Shown: positions 1-12,400 of the stretch, piece by piece
How positions within the stretch are numbered: the stretch's first letter is position 1
Layout of the letters: each line of letters opens with the position of its first letter
From: Colius striatus
Taxonomy: Eukaryota > Chordata > Aves > Coliiformes > Coliidae
Reading direction: 5' to 3'
Assembly: GCF_028858725.1 (NCBI RefSeq)
Contig: NC_084768.1
Coordinates: 4,509,853 to 4,573,852 of the forward strand
DNA: 64,000 nt
Notes under the pieces: generated by a model
What the model was told of the DNA's origin: nothing
What the model saw: the letters and a program-made list of their open reading frames with translations, nothing else
Database searches by the model: none
Made by a program: the position numbers and the translations under genes

Positions 1-2590
1 CAAGCACAATGTATGGAGAGGAAAAGATACTTGACTGGTGAATATACTATCTTTTGTGGTAAATAAACAAAAGCCATGACTACTTGATTAGCAAACACAG
101 AGAGGTATTTTTATGGTTGCTTAAATACAGCATCTAACACAGTAACAACACTGCAGTGAGCACACAAATAAGCTTGCATTTACTAGCCAGATTACACTTC
201 CAGTTAAACAAACAGGATGTAAACGTACCCTGCATTTCAGACAAGCCTGGCTATAACGCTGCTATATACAGCTGAACAGCCTCTATCCACCACTACAGAA
301 AGATTGAAAACTGGCCTTCAGTATCAATGAGACAAGCTAACAAGGTAGGACAGGATCTGGGCTTCTTGGTGGAACAATGACTACACAGGACTCAAAGTTG
401 AAACAGTAAATCCAGGTATTGTGCTGGATGTCATGCACAAATAGTCCTGCTCTAGGAAAGCTAGACAAAGGCTCACCACAAGCACCCAAAAGGATTTACA
501 CACAGGATGGCTGACTAGATGTAAAGGATCGAAGAGGTGAATTGCAAAGTGAAATCTAAAGCATGCAGCACATGAGAAAATAAGTGGAGGGAAGAAATGC
601 CTCTCCTCTCCTTGCTATGCTATACACAAACCTAACTCATACTCAAGGAATCTGCCAGCACTGAATACATTGCTTTTTATCCTAGAGATATAAACATAAA
701 AATCCAATTTTAAGAGAGACTTATAATAAACTCATCCACAAAGTTGGTAACCTTTTTTCTACCTGTTTTATTAGAAGAAGCATCTTTGATCAAAACTGCA
801 TTTATTAATGCAGTATGACACTGTTGCAGCTATATGGGAAGCATCCCTTCACAACAGCTAATGCCTTTAACCAAAACCACACAACCCTTTCTACATTCAA
901 CAGTGCCAAACTTGTACATATTAATTAAAGACGTCACAAACTAAAGTTTGGAATAAACATTGCAATGAGGCACATAGAAGAAGCCACAGATGCAGCTGCC
1001 TACCAATGTCTGAAAACAGAGTAGCTACAAAACTAAAATCTATCTTACAAAGAAGAATACTGTATTGAAGGCTGAGAAATTAACGAGAGGGTTCTGCTTC
1101 CTTCACTTCCGAGCCTCTAGTCAAGGACTCTCACTGGAAAACAGCAGTTCTGAAAAAGCACCATTTTTCACAAGTTGGGAAAAACTCCCATGTATGACTT
1201 CTAGCAGGCAGATACTTCTAAAATACATTTGCCTCGCTACTACCTCAAAAAGGTTTTGCATATCTTCTTCTTTTGCTTTTCCCCCTTTTAATTTTTTTTT
1301 AAGTATCACAGGTTAGACCAATGCTGGCAGCAAGCTCTGCTCCTGCTTCTTCTGCATTAGCCACCTCTCTCCCCTCTTCCTGCAGAATTGCTTCCCACTC
1401 TGACTCTCAATTATCTTAGATCACTTCTATTACCAAAACATCCTTAGACAACTTCCTGCATTTCCTGCACCTCCCTCTCCAAATCTGGCAGGTTTCTGGA
1501 TTAACGTCAGCTCTCTTGTGGAGCAGTGTCATGCACCAGGCACAGGACTCATGGGCTGAGGCAAACTGGGCCATTCTTGTTTGAGGAGTGAAAAAGAACT
1601 TTCCTGTCACAGAGAATCAATAGTTACACTCCAGGTTGCTTCGCAGTTTTGACTCATAACTGCTTCTAATACATTCTATTAGAAGCAGAAATTGAAACCC
1701 TGTGCCTTGAAATTCTGCTGTAGAGAAATTGTTAAAGGGTATCTGGAAAGATGAGAGCCATCCTCATGAATTAACCAGCTGCAGAGTCCCGTGGGCCATC
1801 CTGTGCCCTACACAAGGTAGGCCTGACACAGGAAGAAACAGTCAGAAATTCCAATCAGCTGAGTGAAGGAGTATGTAGAAAGCAGGTGATTACATTTCCA
1901 CTCACGGACTCGATTTATTCTCGAGGATGTTATTCTGATCCACTTAATTGGGAAAAAGATAAACAGGGATGTTCAACACCTCTAGTGAGCAAGTCAGCAG
2001 CAAACACAGTGACACTAACAACCAGAAAGGTGTTGACAAGGAGAATGGGTATCATCACATAAACAGAAACTAATAACTCTTCTGTACCATCATTGCACAC
2101 TAAACCAGAGATCTGCTTGTATCAAGTCCCCTGCCTACACATACTGAGTATACCCCTCCCTTCCAGGTGCTTGGATGCCGAAGCAGGAGCGGGTGTGTAC
2201 ATGCTTGCCTCCACTGTTTAGAGCTGCTTCTCAATCTTCTGTGATATTCCCAGTTTCCCAATTTCCTTCTAACTCTGCAAAAACAGACAAGCTGGGTCCA
2301 CCCACTGTTCTTGTTCTGGGCTCATCAGGAGTTCAACTGCTACAGCTCCTTTCCATCCTATTGCATTCACTGTCTAGCTCCTTGACTGGGGCCTAAAGAA
2401 CAGCTCTGATTTAATCTCCAACTTTTCTCTTCTAAATCTAAGTGCCATCTTCTTTCCAGAAAACCTGGATTTGGAACTAGCTTGAAACACAAGATCGTAT
2501 TCAGGAAAAAAAAAACAAAATCTTTTTCCCCCTCTCGCCCTAAGGCTTCAGGAAAATTAAAGAGCTCAGAAAATAGATGGTTTTACCTAC
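1..2590 (-). other. ANKRD13C: ANKRD13C intron 2 (partial)
   Basis: AT-rich, non-coding DNA downstream (in minus-strand sense) of ANKRD13C exon 2. I looked on the minus strand for the next exon, which should continue the ankyrin repeat after the GHK of exon 2, and did not find it. Exon 3 and the rest of the gene are therefore taken to lie left of the window. The open frames here are short and resemble no protein I know. Confidence 0.7.
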
Positions 2591-2632
2591 CTTTATGTCC
2601 CAACATCACAGCAAGGTGTAAAGGAGTGTTTC
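2591..2632 (-). CDS. ANKRD13C: ANKRD13C exon 2 (ankyrin repeat, 42 nt)
   Basis: Read on the minus strand, this 42-nt exon has an AG acceptor at 2634-2633 and a GT donor (gtaggt) at 2590-2589. It is entered with one carried base from exon 1 and encodes G-NTPLHLAVMLGHK, an unmistakable ankyrin-repeat core (the TPLHLA motif) that continues directly from the HG end of exon 1 in the same phase. One base is carried into the next exon. The exon is too small to stand out as an open frame and was found by the ankyrin motif plus matching splice phase. ANKRD13C has ankyrin repeats just after its N-terminal low-complexity segment, so both position and content fit. Confidence 0.9.
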
Positions 2633-5600
2633 CTAAAACAAATAATAGAAGTAAAACTACATTACATTCAAGGTAACATAATCCATTGCAATTCCTTCAG
2701 GTGTTTGCACATAGGACTGAAATGTTACACGTTAAAGAAACTTCAGTTACACGACCTAACCACGGAATACAATAAATATACCAGAGCAGTAACATTTTCC
2801 AAGCAAGCATTTGGATTGTAACTGTTAAAATAAATATATCTGAAACACATTTCATGTGGCAAGAGAGCTTTTATATATATATATAGTGCCATATTGAAAT
2901 TTACAACTCATTGGCTGGAATATCTTCAAGAAAAATAACCCAAACCTCTTCACTTCCAATGGCCTGAAAAGTCCAATCCTTTACAAAGAATGACAGATCT
3001 AGGTTAAAAGCTACTCCAAGATACGATATTGATTAAAATTTTAAGAGCCTATTTTATTCCTTTTTTTAAATATTTGGTAGAAAATGTTTACTAATACAGT
3101 TTTGGACAGACTGCAAAGGAACAGTAACTTCACTGCAAAAGAGATGTTTGGCTATTTTAATGCCTTGTTTCCAAAGAAAACTCTGAGACTATCAGCAGGT
3201 ATCACAAACATGGCTCTATTTTCCTGGCTATGCATATGACACACTTTGTACTTCAATTCTTAAACATGAGCTTAAGCTGCAGAGAGCTGTTTTTCCGGAT
3301 GAGTGTTGCTGCCAGAATTCTGATGCATTTTATTAACGTAGCTTAAAGATGCAAAATTCTTCCATGTAACTGTATCACTCTGTTTATATGCCTAAACATT
3401 TTCTTAGTGGAGTTAACGGAAGAGTTGCTGGACAACAATTTTTTTTTGCAATTACAACAAAAGAATTGGATGTCAGGGTTATTTTATCATGCTAGCAGAA
3501 AGTACTTGCTGCACAAAAAGGATGCTGTACTACTGTACATCTGAAAGATGCAATCCAAACAGAGGTTGCTGTACAAAGTAATTGCTGGCTTACTATATTA
3601 TCATGAAATCTCCGATCAAGATAGGCACACAGTCAGAGGCAGAGTGTCTAAGTGGTTTTGGATGAGCCATTCAACGTGTAGTACATATTATTCTTGTGGG
3701 TCACTACCAACATCCCAGACAGCTACATCCTAGTTCATCACACAGACTCTAAGCTAACCTACAATTTGCTATTAATAAATTTTTAACATCTGAGAGGTAA
3801 AACACGATTTAGAGTACTGAACACAGCCACTCTAAGTGATTGAAACAACAACATTACTGAGGAAGAAACTTGAGAACGAGCCAAACCATGTACTTGGAAA
3901 ATTCAAATTATGCAAGCCAAGGGTAAACATTTTCCTTGCGTTATCAAGCACCTCAATGAGGTGCAGATACAAAAATAGCTCCACACTTAGTCTTCTCTAA
4001 CATTAATAAACCTTAAGATTTTTTAAAACTTCACTTTTCAAATGGTGAATAAAACAGAGCCAGCCAGGTACATCAGCTATGAGTGTTCAGTACAATGGCA
4101 AGAAACAACAAAAAGAAAGCTAACGAGACCCCTGACATCTTTCCTGAGAGCTTTGTTGGACTTCACTCACAGATGCTAAGCAGAAAGTGCAGTTGTGTGA
4201 TAACACACGTCATTTCAAAACTCCTCCGGACAAAGTTCTGAGCAAACTGACCTCACTTTGGTGCCATCTCAGCAGGAGGTTGGACTAGATCACCTCCAGA
4301 GAGCTCTTCCAGCATAGATTTTTGACTAAATAATCATCCTCACACCAAAAATAATGCAATTAAAAAATTAGATAGGAAACTTGGATACAGCAGTCAAGGA
4401 GGAGAGGAAGAGAAGCACGCAGAAAAACAGACAGTCCAACTGATTAAGTGTTGAAACTAGAATTTATCAATGAGGAAGCTGAAAAGAGACAACTTCCTGC
4501 TTGGTGGTCTTTAGCCAGTAAATCCTTGGCAAGGAGGAGTCTAAGGTTTAACAAAATCAGTGAGATAAAACAAGAGGTTGGCTGCTGTACCAAAGGGAGA
4601 GAAGCTACACTAACACGCAAGCCAGAAAAGCACCTTTAGGAAAGGGAGTAAGGAGAAGCAGCAGGGCAAACAGAAACAGGGCCATGATGAAACTTAGAAA
4701 CACTGTACTTTCTACCATTTGGGACCACCTGGCCAGTCAGGCCTTCTTCTCACTAACCACGACAAACCCCAATCCAGACTGGCTGGCTTCACCAGTCAGC
4801 TCAGCGGGCAGGGATGCACCACAATGGGGCTGCTATGAGAGGCAACTGGAGGGCTCTGACGACATACACACTGAACATTAAACTCAGTAAGCACCACACT
4901 AGCCTCACATACGTGTTTACTGCATCAAAATTTCACTGCTGCTTTACAAAAGGACCTTCCTGACCCTCTTCCCCAAAGGAAAAGAGTCTCACCAAGAGTT
5001 GAGACACATAAGCTTGGGCATACACAAAAATCAAACCTGGAACAGCCTTTTGCACAATTCCATCACTAATTATCTGTCTTATGATCTGATAAACCAGGGG
5101 AATTCTCGATGCTGTTTTGGGACAACCAAAATAAGGTTTACTAGTAGCAAATTTAACTCTGACTAATCAAAATAAGCCATCCAAACCCTGTAAGGTCGTA
5201 TGTCACAAAACAAAGACATTATGGTGAGGAAACTCTGGGCTAATGGGATGCCTCTATGCAATCTTCAGGTTCTTCCTCCCAGCAGGAGAAAAGGAAGAGC
5301 TCTTCCAGTGAAAAGTTTTTAAGAGTTTTAAGTAGAGGTAAGCTTTGCTCTCCCCAAGAAAACGGAGGAAAGACAAATGGAAAAGATGAGGCCAGTGCTG
5401 CCAGAGTTACCCATCTAGCAACAACTGCCAACTTCAACACTGAGAAGAAGCAGCAGCAGCACTTCTCATGGTCTGAAGTGGGCAAAGACTTTCCATTCAT
5501 TTAACCTCTGAAGCCTGGCTGGCTAGCAGGCATGCGCACTGGGACAAGGTACCTTCTGCTCCTTTTGGACAGATGGGATCTGAAAATGCAAACAAAGCAG

Positions 5601-8311
5601 CTGCTGAAACAGGGCACACTATCATGCTCTTGCTAGTGTCTGGATAATAAAAGTCTCAGACTGGTAAAATTAACTAGTATCAGTATTTACAGGATTCAAA
5701 GAGAACTCCTCCATTGGAATTCTATCCCACTGCACCTCAAGTTCCACTGATCCCAAAATACCAATCACGTTTAGTTGCTTCATCATGACAAGAACAGCCA
5801 CGGCTCCTGTAGAACATTCACTACCCAGAGCACACAGAATAATTCTAGGTAAAGTCACTCTGATCAAAAAACAATGGTGAATTTTAACACTAATCAACTT
5901 TTCCTAGGCAATGCACAGTGCAACTAATCCTTGCTGCCAGGACAGGCAAGAAGCAGGGCAGAGGGTAGTTTCACTTTTCAGTTCATGGATGGTTTCAACA
6001 GCTTGAGGTTTTCAATGAACCACAGCACAAGCCACAACTGTAAGCATTAGATTCCGCAAGAGAGTTGCTGGAGAGAGAAGGAGGCAAAATATACAACTCT
6101 GTTGCTCACCTACGTAAGACAGTTGTAATAAAAAGGACTGCAAGTAATTAAATGGCTGACGTGTAGCTTTGATAACTTCCTTGCAATTTAATCATCATGT
6201 GTTTGCTACAATCACTTTGAGACACCGACTAGAACCTGAATGGCAAATAAACAGCTGCAATCTAATTCATTCTCTTTTGGCAACAGCTTGATTCATCACT
6301 AACAAATCTCACATGTCCCTTCCATCTAAAGACAACTTTCAGTTATCTATAGCTTTGGGAAAGGAGCCTCCATGCTTCCATCCCCAAATCATACAGCTTA
6401 CAGAGCTCTCCCAAGAAACTCCTCACTTCAGGAATAATGACACTGGCCTTCTGGCAGGTAATGCTTTTGGAGGTTAATTTCAAGAGTGAGGCAGGATGCA
6501 GTCAATTTACAGACACTCCACAGGACTTGGCTTTTCTGCTCTTAACCACACACTAAAAATGGCAATTGTAAACAACAGCTGTTTCTACAAGTTCTTTCTC
6601 CTCCTCTCACCTCCTTATCATGCACTAGGATTCTTCTGGCTTATTTCTGGGTGTAATTTTAAGATGAGGTTGTCTACCCCAAATAACTCACAATTCAAGT
6701 ATGTAAACAAGTGGCAGATGGATTCAGGCAGAAAGAAAACAATAACAAGGAAATATTAGTCAGGCCTTAGGTATGTCCAGACATCAAGGGTTTTGTTGTT
6801 GGCTTGCTTTTTTTAAAAAACTTAATAGCAAAGGAACTCTTCAAGTAAAAACTTGGAGGAAGATCGTGAGCCAGAGATTCCCAAAGTGTTCCTACTGCAA
6901 ACACCACTGGGAAAGTGGTGTTTTCTATATATATGCATGTATACCTATTAAACAAAAAATGGTATAAATATTTGTGATACACATTGAAGATGACAGTGAT
7001 GCAAAGACGGATCAGGAAGTGCCTTCAAAGTAAAGATACTGAGCTTATGAGGATGAGTTATTCAAAGAGGAACTGGAGGAGGTACAGGGGAGAAGTGAGC
7101 AGAAGGAATACACCGAGTAAGAAAAATCTCTTCCCGAGTCTGTTGCTTTCCTTCTACCAGTATTTGCTGCAATGTTTGGAATGAAGAAGACAGGATAAAT
7201 ATATCTGTAGCTATATTTATAACAACATACTTAGAAAAATGTTATGACAGTTGTAAGAAACACTCCTCTTGGTCTTGATTGAGAAAACTGAACTATGTAT
7301 TACTCTGCATGCATGAGTTTGTATTTCAGAGCGCCTGATGTTATCACGGATGTGGCTTTTAATTTCCAGTTACATTACTCTTCCCATCATACCAATCCCA
7401 AAGATTGCTCTACTTTAATGTTCCTTTTTATTTTACATAAGACAATTAAGTAAAACAAAGGAGTCATGTACCTCTCAATCAGAAAAAGAATGTAACTGTA
7501 GCCTTTAATCACAACTTCTCCAGATACCACATATGGTATAACTTAGCATTCTCCAGCGGAGACATATCATGTTACTCTTGAAATATGTAGGAAACGTAGA
7601 GATGAAAGTCAGTCATGAAACTTAAGTTGACTTGACAAGCTAACATGTTTTTTAGCAACGAAAAATATTCCCCAAATTAAATATACTCTCTTAAACAGTC
7701 CCAGCAAGATTTTACATATTTATGCACTAGCAGAGTAGCATGAGGTCATATTTCTGACTCTGCTACTGACGCTTCCTCGCCCAAAGCAAGCTTGCAGAGG
7801 GGCAAGAGAACAGTATTTTAGCTCTTTCAAATCCCAGAACCAAAGCATTTTAAGTTTCAGGGAGTTTAGCCTGGGGAAGAGCCAGAGTCAGCTCTACCAA
7901 CAGCCCAAGGTCTCACGCAGTGAGCGCACCCATCATCCCCAAAAGCAAACAGGTGACAGAGACTTTACACCGCGGTAATTTTGTATAAATCCATTAGGTT
8001 TTAGGACATGAAGCAAGGCCAGGTAAAAGGGGGTTCTACCAGCACGGCGCCGTGACAAGCCGCTACCATGCTCCCTCCCAAGAGCTTTCCAAGCGTTCGG
8101 GCGCACTCCTGCGCCCGGCCCGCTCCCCTCTCGCCCCGTCGGCTGCCCAGGCCTTGGCAGAGACCCGCCGGCGCAAGGTGGAGCACAGGGACCGGGGCCG
8201 GGGCCGAAAGCACAGCCGGCGGGCCCCGCGGGAGCCTCCCGCCGCGCTTCCCCGCGCAGGCCCAGCCCGCCCCGCTTCGCGCCGCTCCCCGCCGCCGCCC
8301 CGGCCGCTCAC
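2633..8311 (-). other. ANKRD13C: ANKRD13C intron 1
   Basis: A 5.7 kb intron, GT (gtgagc) at 8311-8310 and AG at 2634-2633 on the minus strand. It is AT-rich, with short T and A runs and a small TA repeat near 2873-2884. It contains a degraded CR1 end near 4268-4322. I see no other exon, RNA gene or mobile element in it. Confidence 0.8.
4268..4322 (+). mobile_element. CR1 LINE 3'-end fragment (degraded)
   Basis: The segment contains ggttggactagatcacctc followed by gagctcttccagc. This matches the canonical CR1 3' end (ggttggactagatgatct, then aggtcccttccaac) with several substitutions. It is plus-strand oriented inside the ANKRD13C intron, therefore antisense to the gene. The terminal ATTCTATG repeats are not preserved. 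Confidence 0.6.
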
Positions 8312-8663
8312 CGTGACTGTCCTTCTGGCTGATGCCCTGGGTGCGGATGAGGGCCGAGAGCCGCCTCACGTCCCCCTTGAAGACGCACTCGTGCACCGGG
8401 AAGTGCGCGGGGCACTTGTCGGGCTCGGCGGACGGGCCCGTCCCGCCGGCCGCCGGCCCCCCCTTCAGCGGCAGCCGGTGGTGGTGGTTGCTGAAGATGC
8501 GGTGGCCCCCGGCCCGGCCGCCCTTGCCGCTGCTCCCCCGCCCTCCGGTGAAGATGCCTCCAGGCGCAGCGGCCGCCTCCTCCTCGCCGGGCGCCAGCAG
8601 GTCCCCGTCCTCCTTGCTGGGCTTGTGGTCCCTGCGCAGCGAGCGCAGCTTCTCTCCGGTCAT
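8312..8663 (-). CDS. ANKRD13C: ANKRD13C exon 1 (N-terminal 117 codons), ankyrin repeat domain protein 13C
   Basis: The minus-strand frame opens with MTGEKLRSLRRDHKPSKEDG, which I recognise as the N-terminus of ANKRD13C. It continues through a Gly/Ala-rich linker (residues about 25-80), an HRIFSNHHHRL segment, then CPAHFPVHECVFKGDVRRLSAL, the start of the ankyrin region. Coding runs 352 nt (117 codons plus one base) to a GT donor (gtgagc) at 8311; the frame remains open into the intron, but that part is not protein. The start at 8663 has G at -3. The family protein is an ER-associated cytosolic ankyrin protein with a GPCR-chaperone domain, reported to help fold G-protein-coupled receptors. Only exons 1 and 2 of the gene fall in this window. 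Compared with the human protein as I remember it, the low-complexity linker before CPAH is about 30 residues shorter. Confidence 0.93.
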
Positions 8664-8838
8664 CGCCAGCGGTGGCCCCGCGCGCGGCGGGGCCCCGCCG
8701 GGAAGGTACGCGGCACCCGGAGGGTCGATGCGCTCAGAGCCGCGGCGGCGAGTGTCCTGCCGTCGGCATCCCCCGCCGGAAGCACCCGGAGCCCGCCGCG
8801 CCGAGCAGCCGTCTGCCCGCCCGCCCGCGGAGCCCCGC

Positions 8839-8862
8839 TCAACGGCCCGGCACCGCCGCCAT
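8839..8862 (-). promoter_or_regulatory. Possible upstream ORF in ANKRD13C leader
   Basis: On the minus strand an ATG at 8862, within the YY1-type motif, opens a 7-codon frame (MAAVPGR) that stops with TGA at 8841-8839, about 175 nt before the ANKRD13C start codon. Whether it is transcribed depends on the unmapped start site. If the start site is at the YY1 motif itself, the ATG may be at or just outside the leader. Confidence 0.35.
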
Positions 8863-9010
8863 CTTGGCCGACCGTTCCCGCGAGAGATGCGGCAGAGAGC
8901 GAGACTTCCCCGGGCACCGCGAGACTGTGCGGAGGGCGGCAGGCGGCGGCGGGAAGAGAAGCGGTAGGAGGAGGAGGGACGGTGGGAGGCGGGGCGGTGG
9001 GAGGTGCTGT

Positions 9011-9415
9011 GGCGGCTGAAGGCGGGCTACGGCGGCTGAGGGCGGGCTACGGCGGCTGAGGGCGGGCTCTGGCGGCTCCTGAGGGCGGGCTCTGGCGGCT
9101 CCTGAGGGCGGGCTCTGGCGGCTCCTGAGGGCGGGCTCTGGCGGCTCCTGAGGGCGGGCTCTGGCGGCTCCTGAGGGCGGGCTCTGGCGGCTCCTGAGGG
9201 CGGGCTACGGCGGCTCCTGAGGGCGGGCTCTGGCGGCGGCTGAGGGCGGGCTCTGGCGGCGGCTGAGGGCGGGCTCTGGCGGCGGCTGAGGGCGGGCTCT
9301 GGCGGCGGCTGAGGGCCGGCTCTGGCGGCTCCTGAGGGCGGGCTCTGGCGGCTCCTGAGGGCGGGCTCTGGCGGCTCCTGAGGGCCGGCTCTGGCGGCTC
9401 CTGAGGGCGGGCTCT
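9011..9415. repeat. GC-rich minisatellite, 18 units of 20-23 bp, GC box in most units
   Basis: Eighteen head-to-tail units can be counted directly. Units 1-3 are 20 bp. Units 4-18 are 23 bp, beginning ggcggctcctgag or ggcggcggctgag and ending ggcgggctct or similar. Subtypes are in blocks: three short, seven with ggctcctgag, four with ggcggctgag, then four with ggctcctgag again. Fifteen units carry GGGCGG, the Sp1/KLF GC-box core. The array sits about 350-750 bp upstream of the ANKRD13C start codon, at the far edge of its CpG island. The unit lengths leave long frames open on both strands; these are not genes. Confidence 0.95.
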
Positions 9416-9429
9416 GGCGGCTCCGGTAG

Positions 9430-12400
9430 GTGTCGGGCGGCTGCCGCTGAGGCGAAAGCCGGGGCCGCGCTCCGAGCAGCCCCCGGCCGTCTCTGCAAGC
9501 TCTTTAAGGTAGGGCTAGGATGTGTCTTTCACGGGTGTTGAAGCACATGCCGCTGTATGTATGTATCTGTACAGCTGCTTCCCACACGGGTGTCAGGGCC
9601 TTCCGTTTTCTCACGGGTGCGGGGAGAGGCAGTCCTCTGCAGGCCAGGCAGCTCACCTGAGCCGACTGCATTTCACGGAGGGCTGTGCCTGCCTACAGAC
9701 CTTGTGTCCATGCAAACAACACCGGCACTGGCTGTTCTCCCGGGAGGCTGCCTGGGCTTGTCTCAGCCTGGTGAGGGAGAGAAGCACAGTCTCCAGGGCT
9801 GCATTGTCATGAGGTAAGGACCCAGATTCTCAGTCTGCTGCAAAAATCCACTGTGACGACTTCTACGGATTTCTCTGGACTCGTTTGTGGCAAGGTGGTC
9901 CCAGGAGTGTCTTGGTTTGAGATTCATTTATGCAGCTGTACAGATGACAGCGGATGGCAGCATATGTTCTGTACGTTGCTGTGTGCCAGCAGTGTAAACA
10001 AACCACACAACAATGACACAAATGAGATGAGGCAATTCCCCTCATTTGCCAAATGCACAGGTCAGAAAACGTCACGGGATTTCTCAACAGGATCCCAACT
10101 CAGCACTCCTGTGTCTCCCCAGCACTCCTGTGAATCCCTTTGTGAGCCAAAGAAAAGAAATGGGCTGTTAATGGTGTTCTAAATCCCATCACTGTTCATC
10201 CGTCTTTCTCGTTTGTGTGGTTGGGGAAAGGGAAACAGAAGGAAAAGACTGAGCAAGGTACATGACTGTGAAACAAGATGTTTTCTGGAGGACAGAAGCT
10301 GTACGAGTTGTCTTCCTCAAAAGCACATGTAGGAACAGGGAAAGACTAGTCAATTGTCCTGTCCTTACATCAGTCCTTGTAGATGCATTACTATAAAATA
10401 AATGCATTAGGTTGGGAGCTTCCAGATTTTCCTGCGGGAGCTCCTTCTTCAGCGCCTGTGCTGCAAGTGTCTACTTACAATAGTGGAACAAATCGCTGTA
10501 AAATGGTGATGTGTCAAATTCCACGTACACTGGATATTTTACTACCACCTCCAGGGGAAACAACCTACAAGTTGTAAGGAGGATGAGATCTGCTGTGGTG
10601 AAAGAACTACCTTTCTGGCTGACCTCTTTCCTTACGCAATTTGCGTTGTCTCCTCTCATCCTAAGTAGCTGAGGAGAATTCTAGGCAGAGATGGGAACCA
10701 TGAAATACGATTTCTGTGCCTGCTGCCTTCAGGGTGACTGTACAGCTGCTTCCTGCACAGCTCCTTAAAATCCTAATACAGAATTTGAAGTAAATCTAGG
10801 GGAAATTGAAAGGGGAAAACCTTTGCACTGTGTTCCTCTGGTCTTTCTGACAAGGTTTTTCTGTCTCATCTTCTTCCTAGAGATAAATAAACCCCCATTT
10901 GCAAACACTTTGAGAGGCTGACACTGTTAGCAGCTCTGATGTCTCTTGGCCACTCTCTCCTGCTGCACAAGATGTTGTTTGCCTGGTGCCATGCAGGAAA
11001 CACACAGCACGTAGCCAGCCCTGGGGTGGAGATGTACTAGCTCAGATTTTAGCTGATGTTGGAAACTTCACACTGTGTTTTTAATTACTGGAGGCCAGCT
11101 AAGAGGAGACAGAGGCATGAAGTCACTGTTTACCAGCTTATTGTGGAGTCCCTTGTTCAATCCTGGGATATAATGAATGCATTACTAATGGGAAATGCCC
11201 TGGGAAAGCTGGTGTTTGTAGTGAATCCAGATGTCCTCTCTCCTAGGACTCTGCTGGGGAATTACTACACACCTAAGAATTCTTGCGAATGTCTGATGTT
11301 TTTCTACCATCTAACAACAGAACTTTGTCTTGTTTACATTCCTCATCTTAAATTACTCCAACTGCTCTCTCCTAAGCACTAGGCAATTCAGATAAAAGCA
11401 GCAGGATCAGATTTCGTGGCACTGTGGAAATGCATTTTCTACCATTTCTGGGCTGTGAGCCTTTGGAAACCACTCACAGATTTCCTCAAGTAGGAAATTA
11501 ATAATGGAGGAGTTATTTCTCATGGGTGTGTTCCTCAAGGAAGGCTGCTGACTCTTTTAGTATATAAATGAATAGGTCAAAAAACCAGAGAGGAACAGAA
11601 GACTTAATTTGTACAAAACCCAGATGTAGTCAGTAAATGAAAAATATCTACTCTAAGTGTGCATCTGCATTAATTCCAGCTGTAAGTCCAACAGCAACAT
11701 TTAAACCTCTGAAGAACAAAACACTGAAAGCACCTGAGTAGAGAGACAAGGCTCTCTGGTCACCTGTTTCAGTACTTCCACAAAGCAAAACACAAATGAG
11801 TATGGTTCTGAAGGACAGTGAATGGAATTTGCCAGCTCCAGAGAAATTACCTTCTGCTTCTCCCAGGCATTTGGAATGACAGATGTTAGAGAGCAATACA
11901 CTTTTCAAAGTGACAAAGAGCATTTAAGGAAGTTAAGCTTCATAGGAATAAGCAGGTAGTAAGAAATGTTAAAACATTTTACCCTCAATGGCTTCTGCTC
12001 AAGTGGAAGTGCTCAAATTCTCTTTTCATTTCGGCTGGTGCTGTCCCAAAGCACTTCCAAAATCTCCTTATTAAAAAGAACAAAGCCCACAAGCATTGAC
12101 TCAGGTTGCTCAGGCTAATCCATGGGATGAACATCTGCAGGGTTCCTCTCTTACTCAGGGAAGCGCTTCAGCAGGCAGTGGTGGGGGGGTCAGGTGAGGA
12201 GCCATGTCTGTGGTTACAAACAGGACAACCTCCTCCAGAAACAGCCACAGTACTGTGGGCTACACAGATAGCTGCAACATGAAACTGGAGGTACAGAAGG
12301 AAACTTTGTATGGACACCTGAAACTTTGTAGCTTGGTGTCCTGGCAGTGCTGCGGGCGCAAAGCAAAGCTTTGCCTCTGGGAGTTATGTAGCCGTTTTCC

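Larger units (their letters stand above)
8040..9430. promoter_or_regulatory. ANKRD13C: CpG island / promoter region of ANKRD13C
   Basis: An abrupt change from AT-rich intron to very GC- and CpG-rich DNA begins near 8040 and runs through the minisatellite to about 9430. It contains the ANKRD13C start codon (8663) and its leader. A YY1-type motif lies at 8855-8865 (minus strand aagatggcggc), typical of TATA-less housekeeping promoters close to the start site. No TATA box is evident. The exact transcription start cannot be fixed from sequence alone. Confidence 0.75.

Noticed and set aside
8052-9059. 335-codon plus-strand open frame across the ANKRD13C island
   Set aside because: It is antisense to ANKRD13C exon 1, made of R/P/A-rich low-complexity residues from CpG-rich DNA, and runs into the minisatellite. 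No domain is visible.
9205-9498. 97-codon minus-strand frame with repeated RPQEPPEPAL-like peptide
   Set aside because: It is the translation of the 23-bp minisatellite; three 23-bp units make 69 bp, so the frame stays open without coding constraint.
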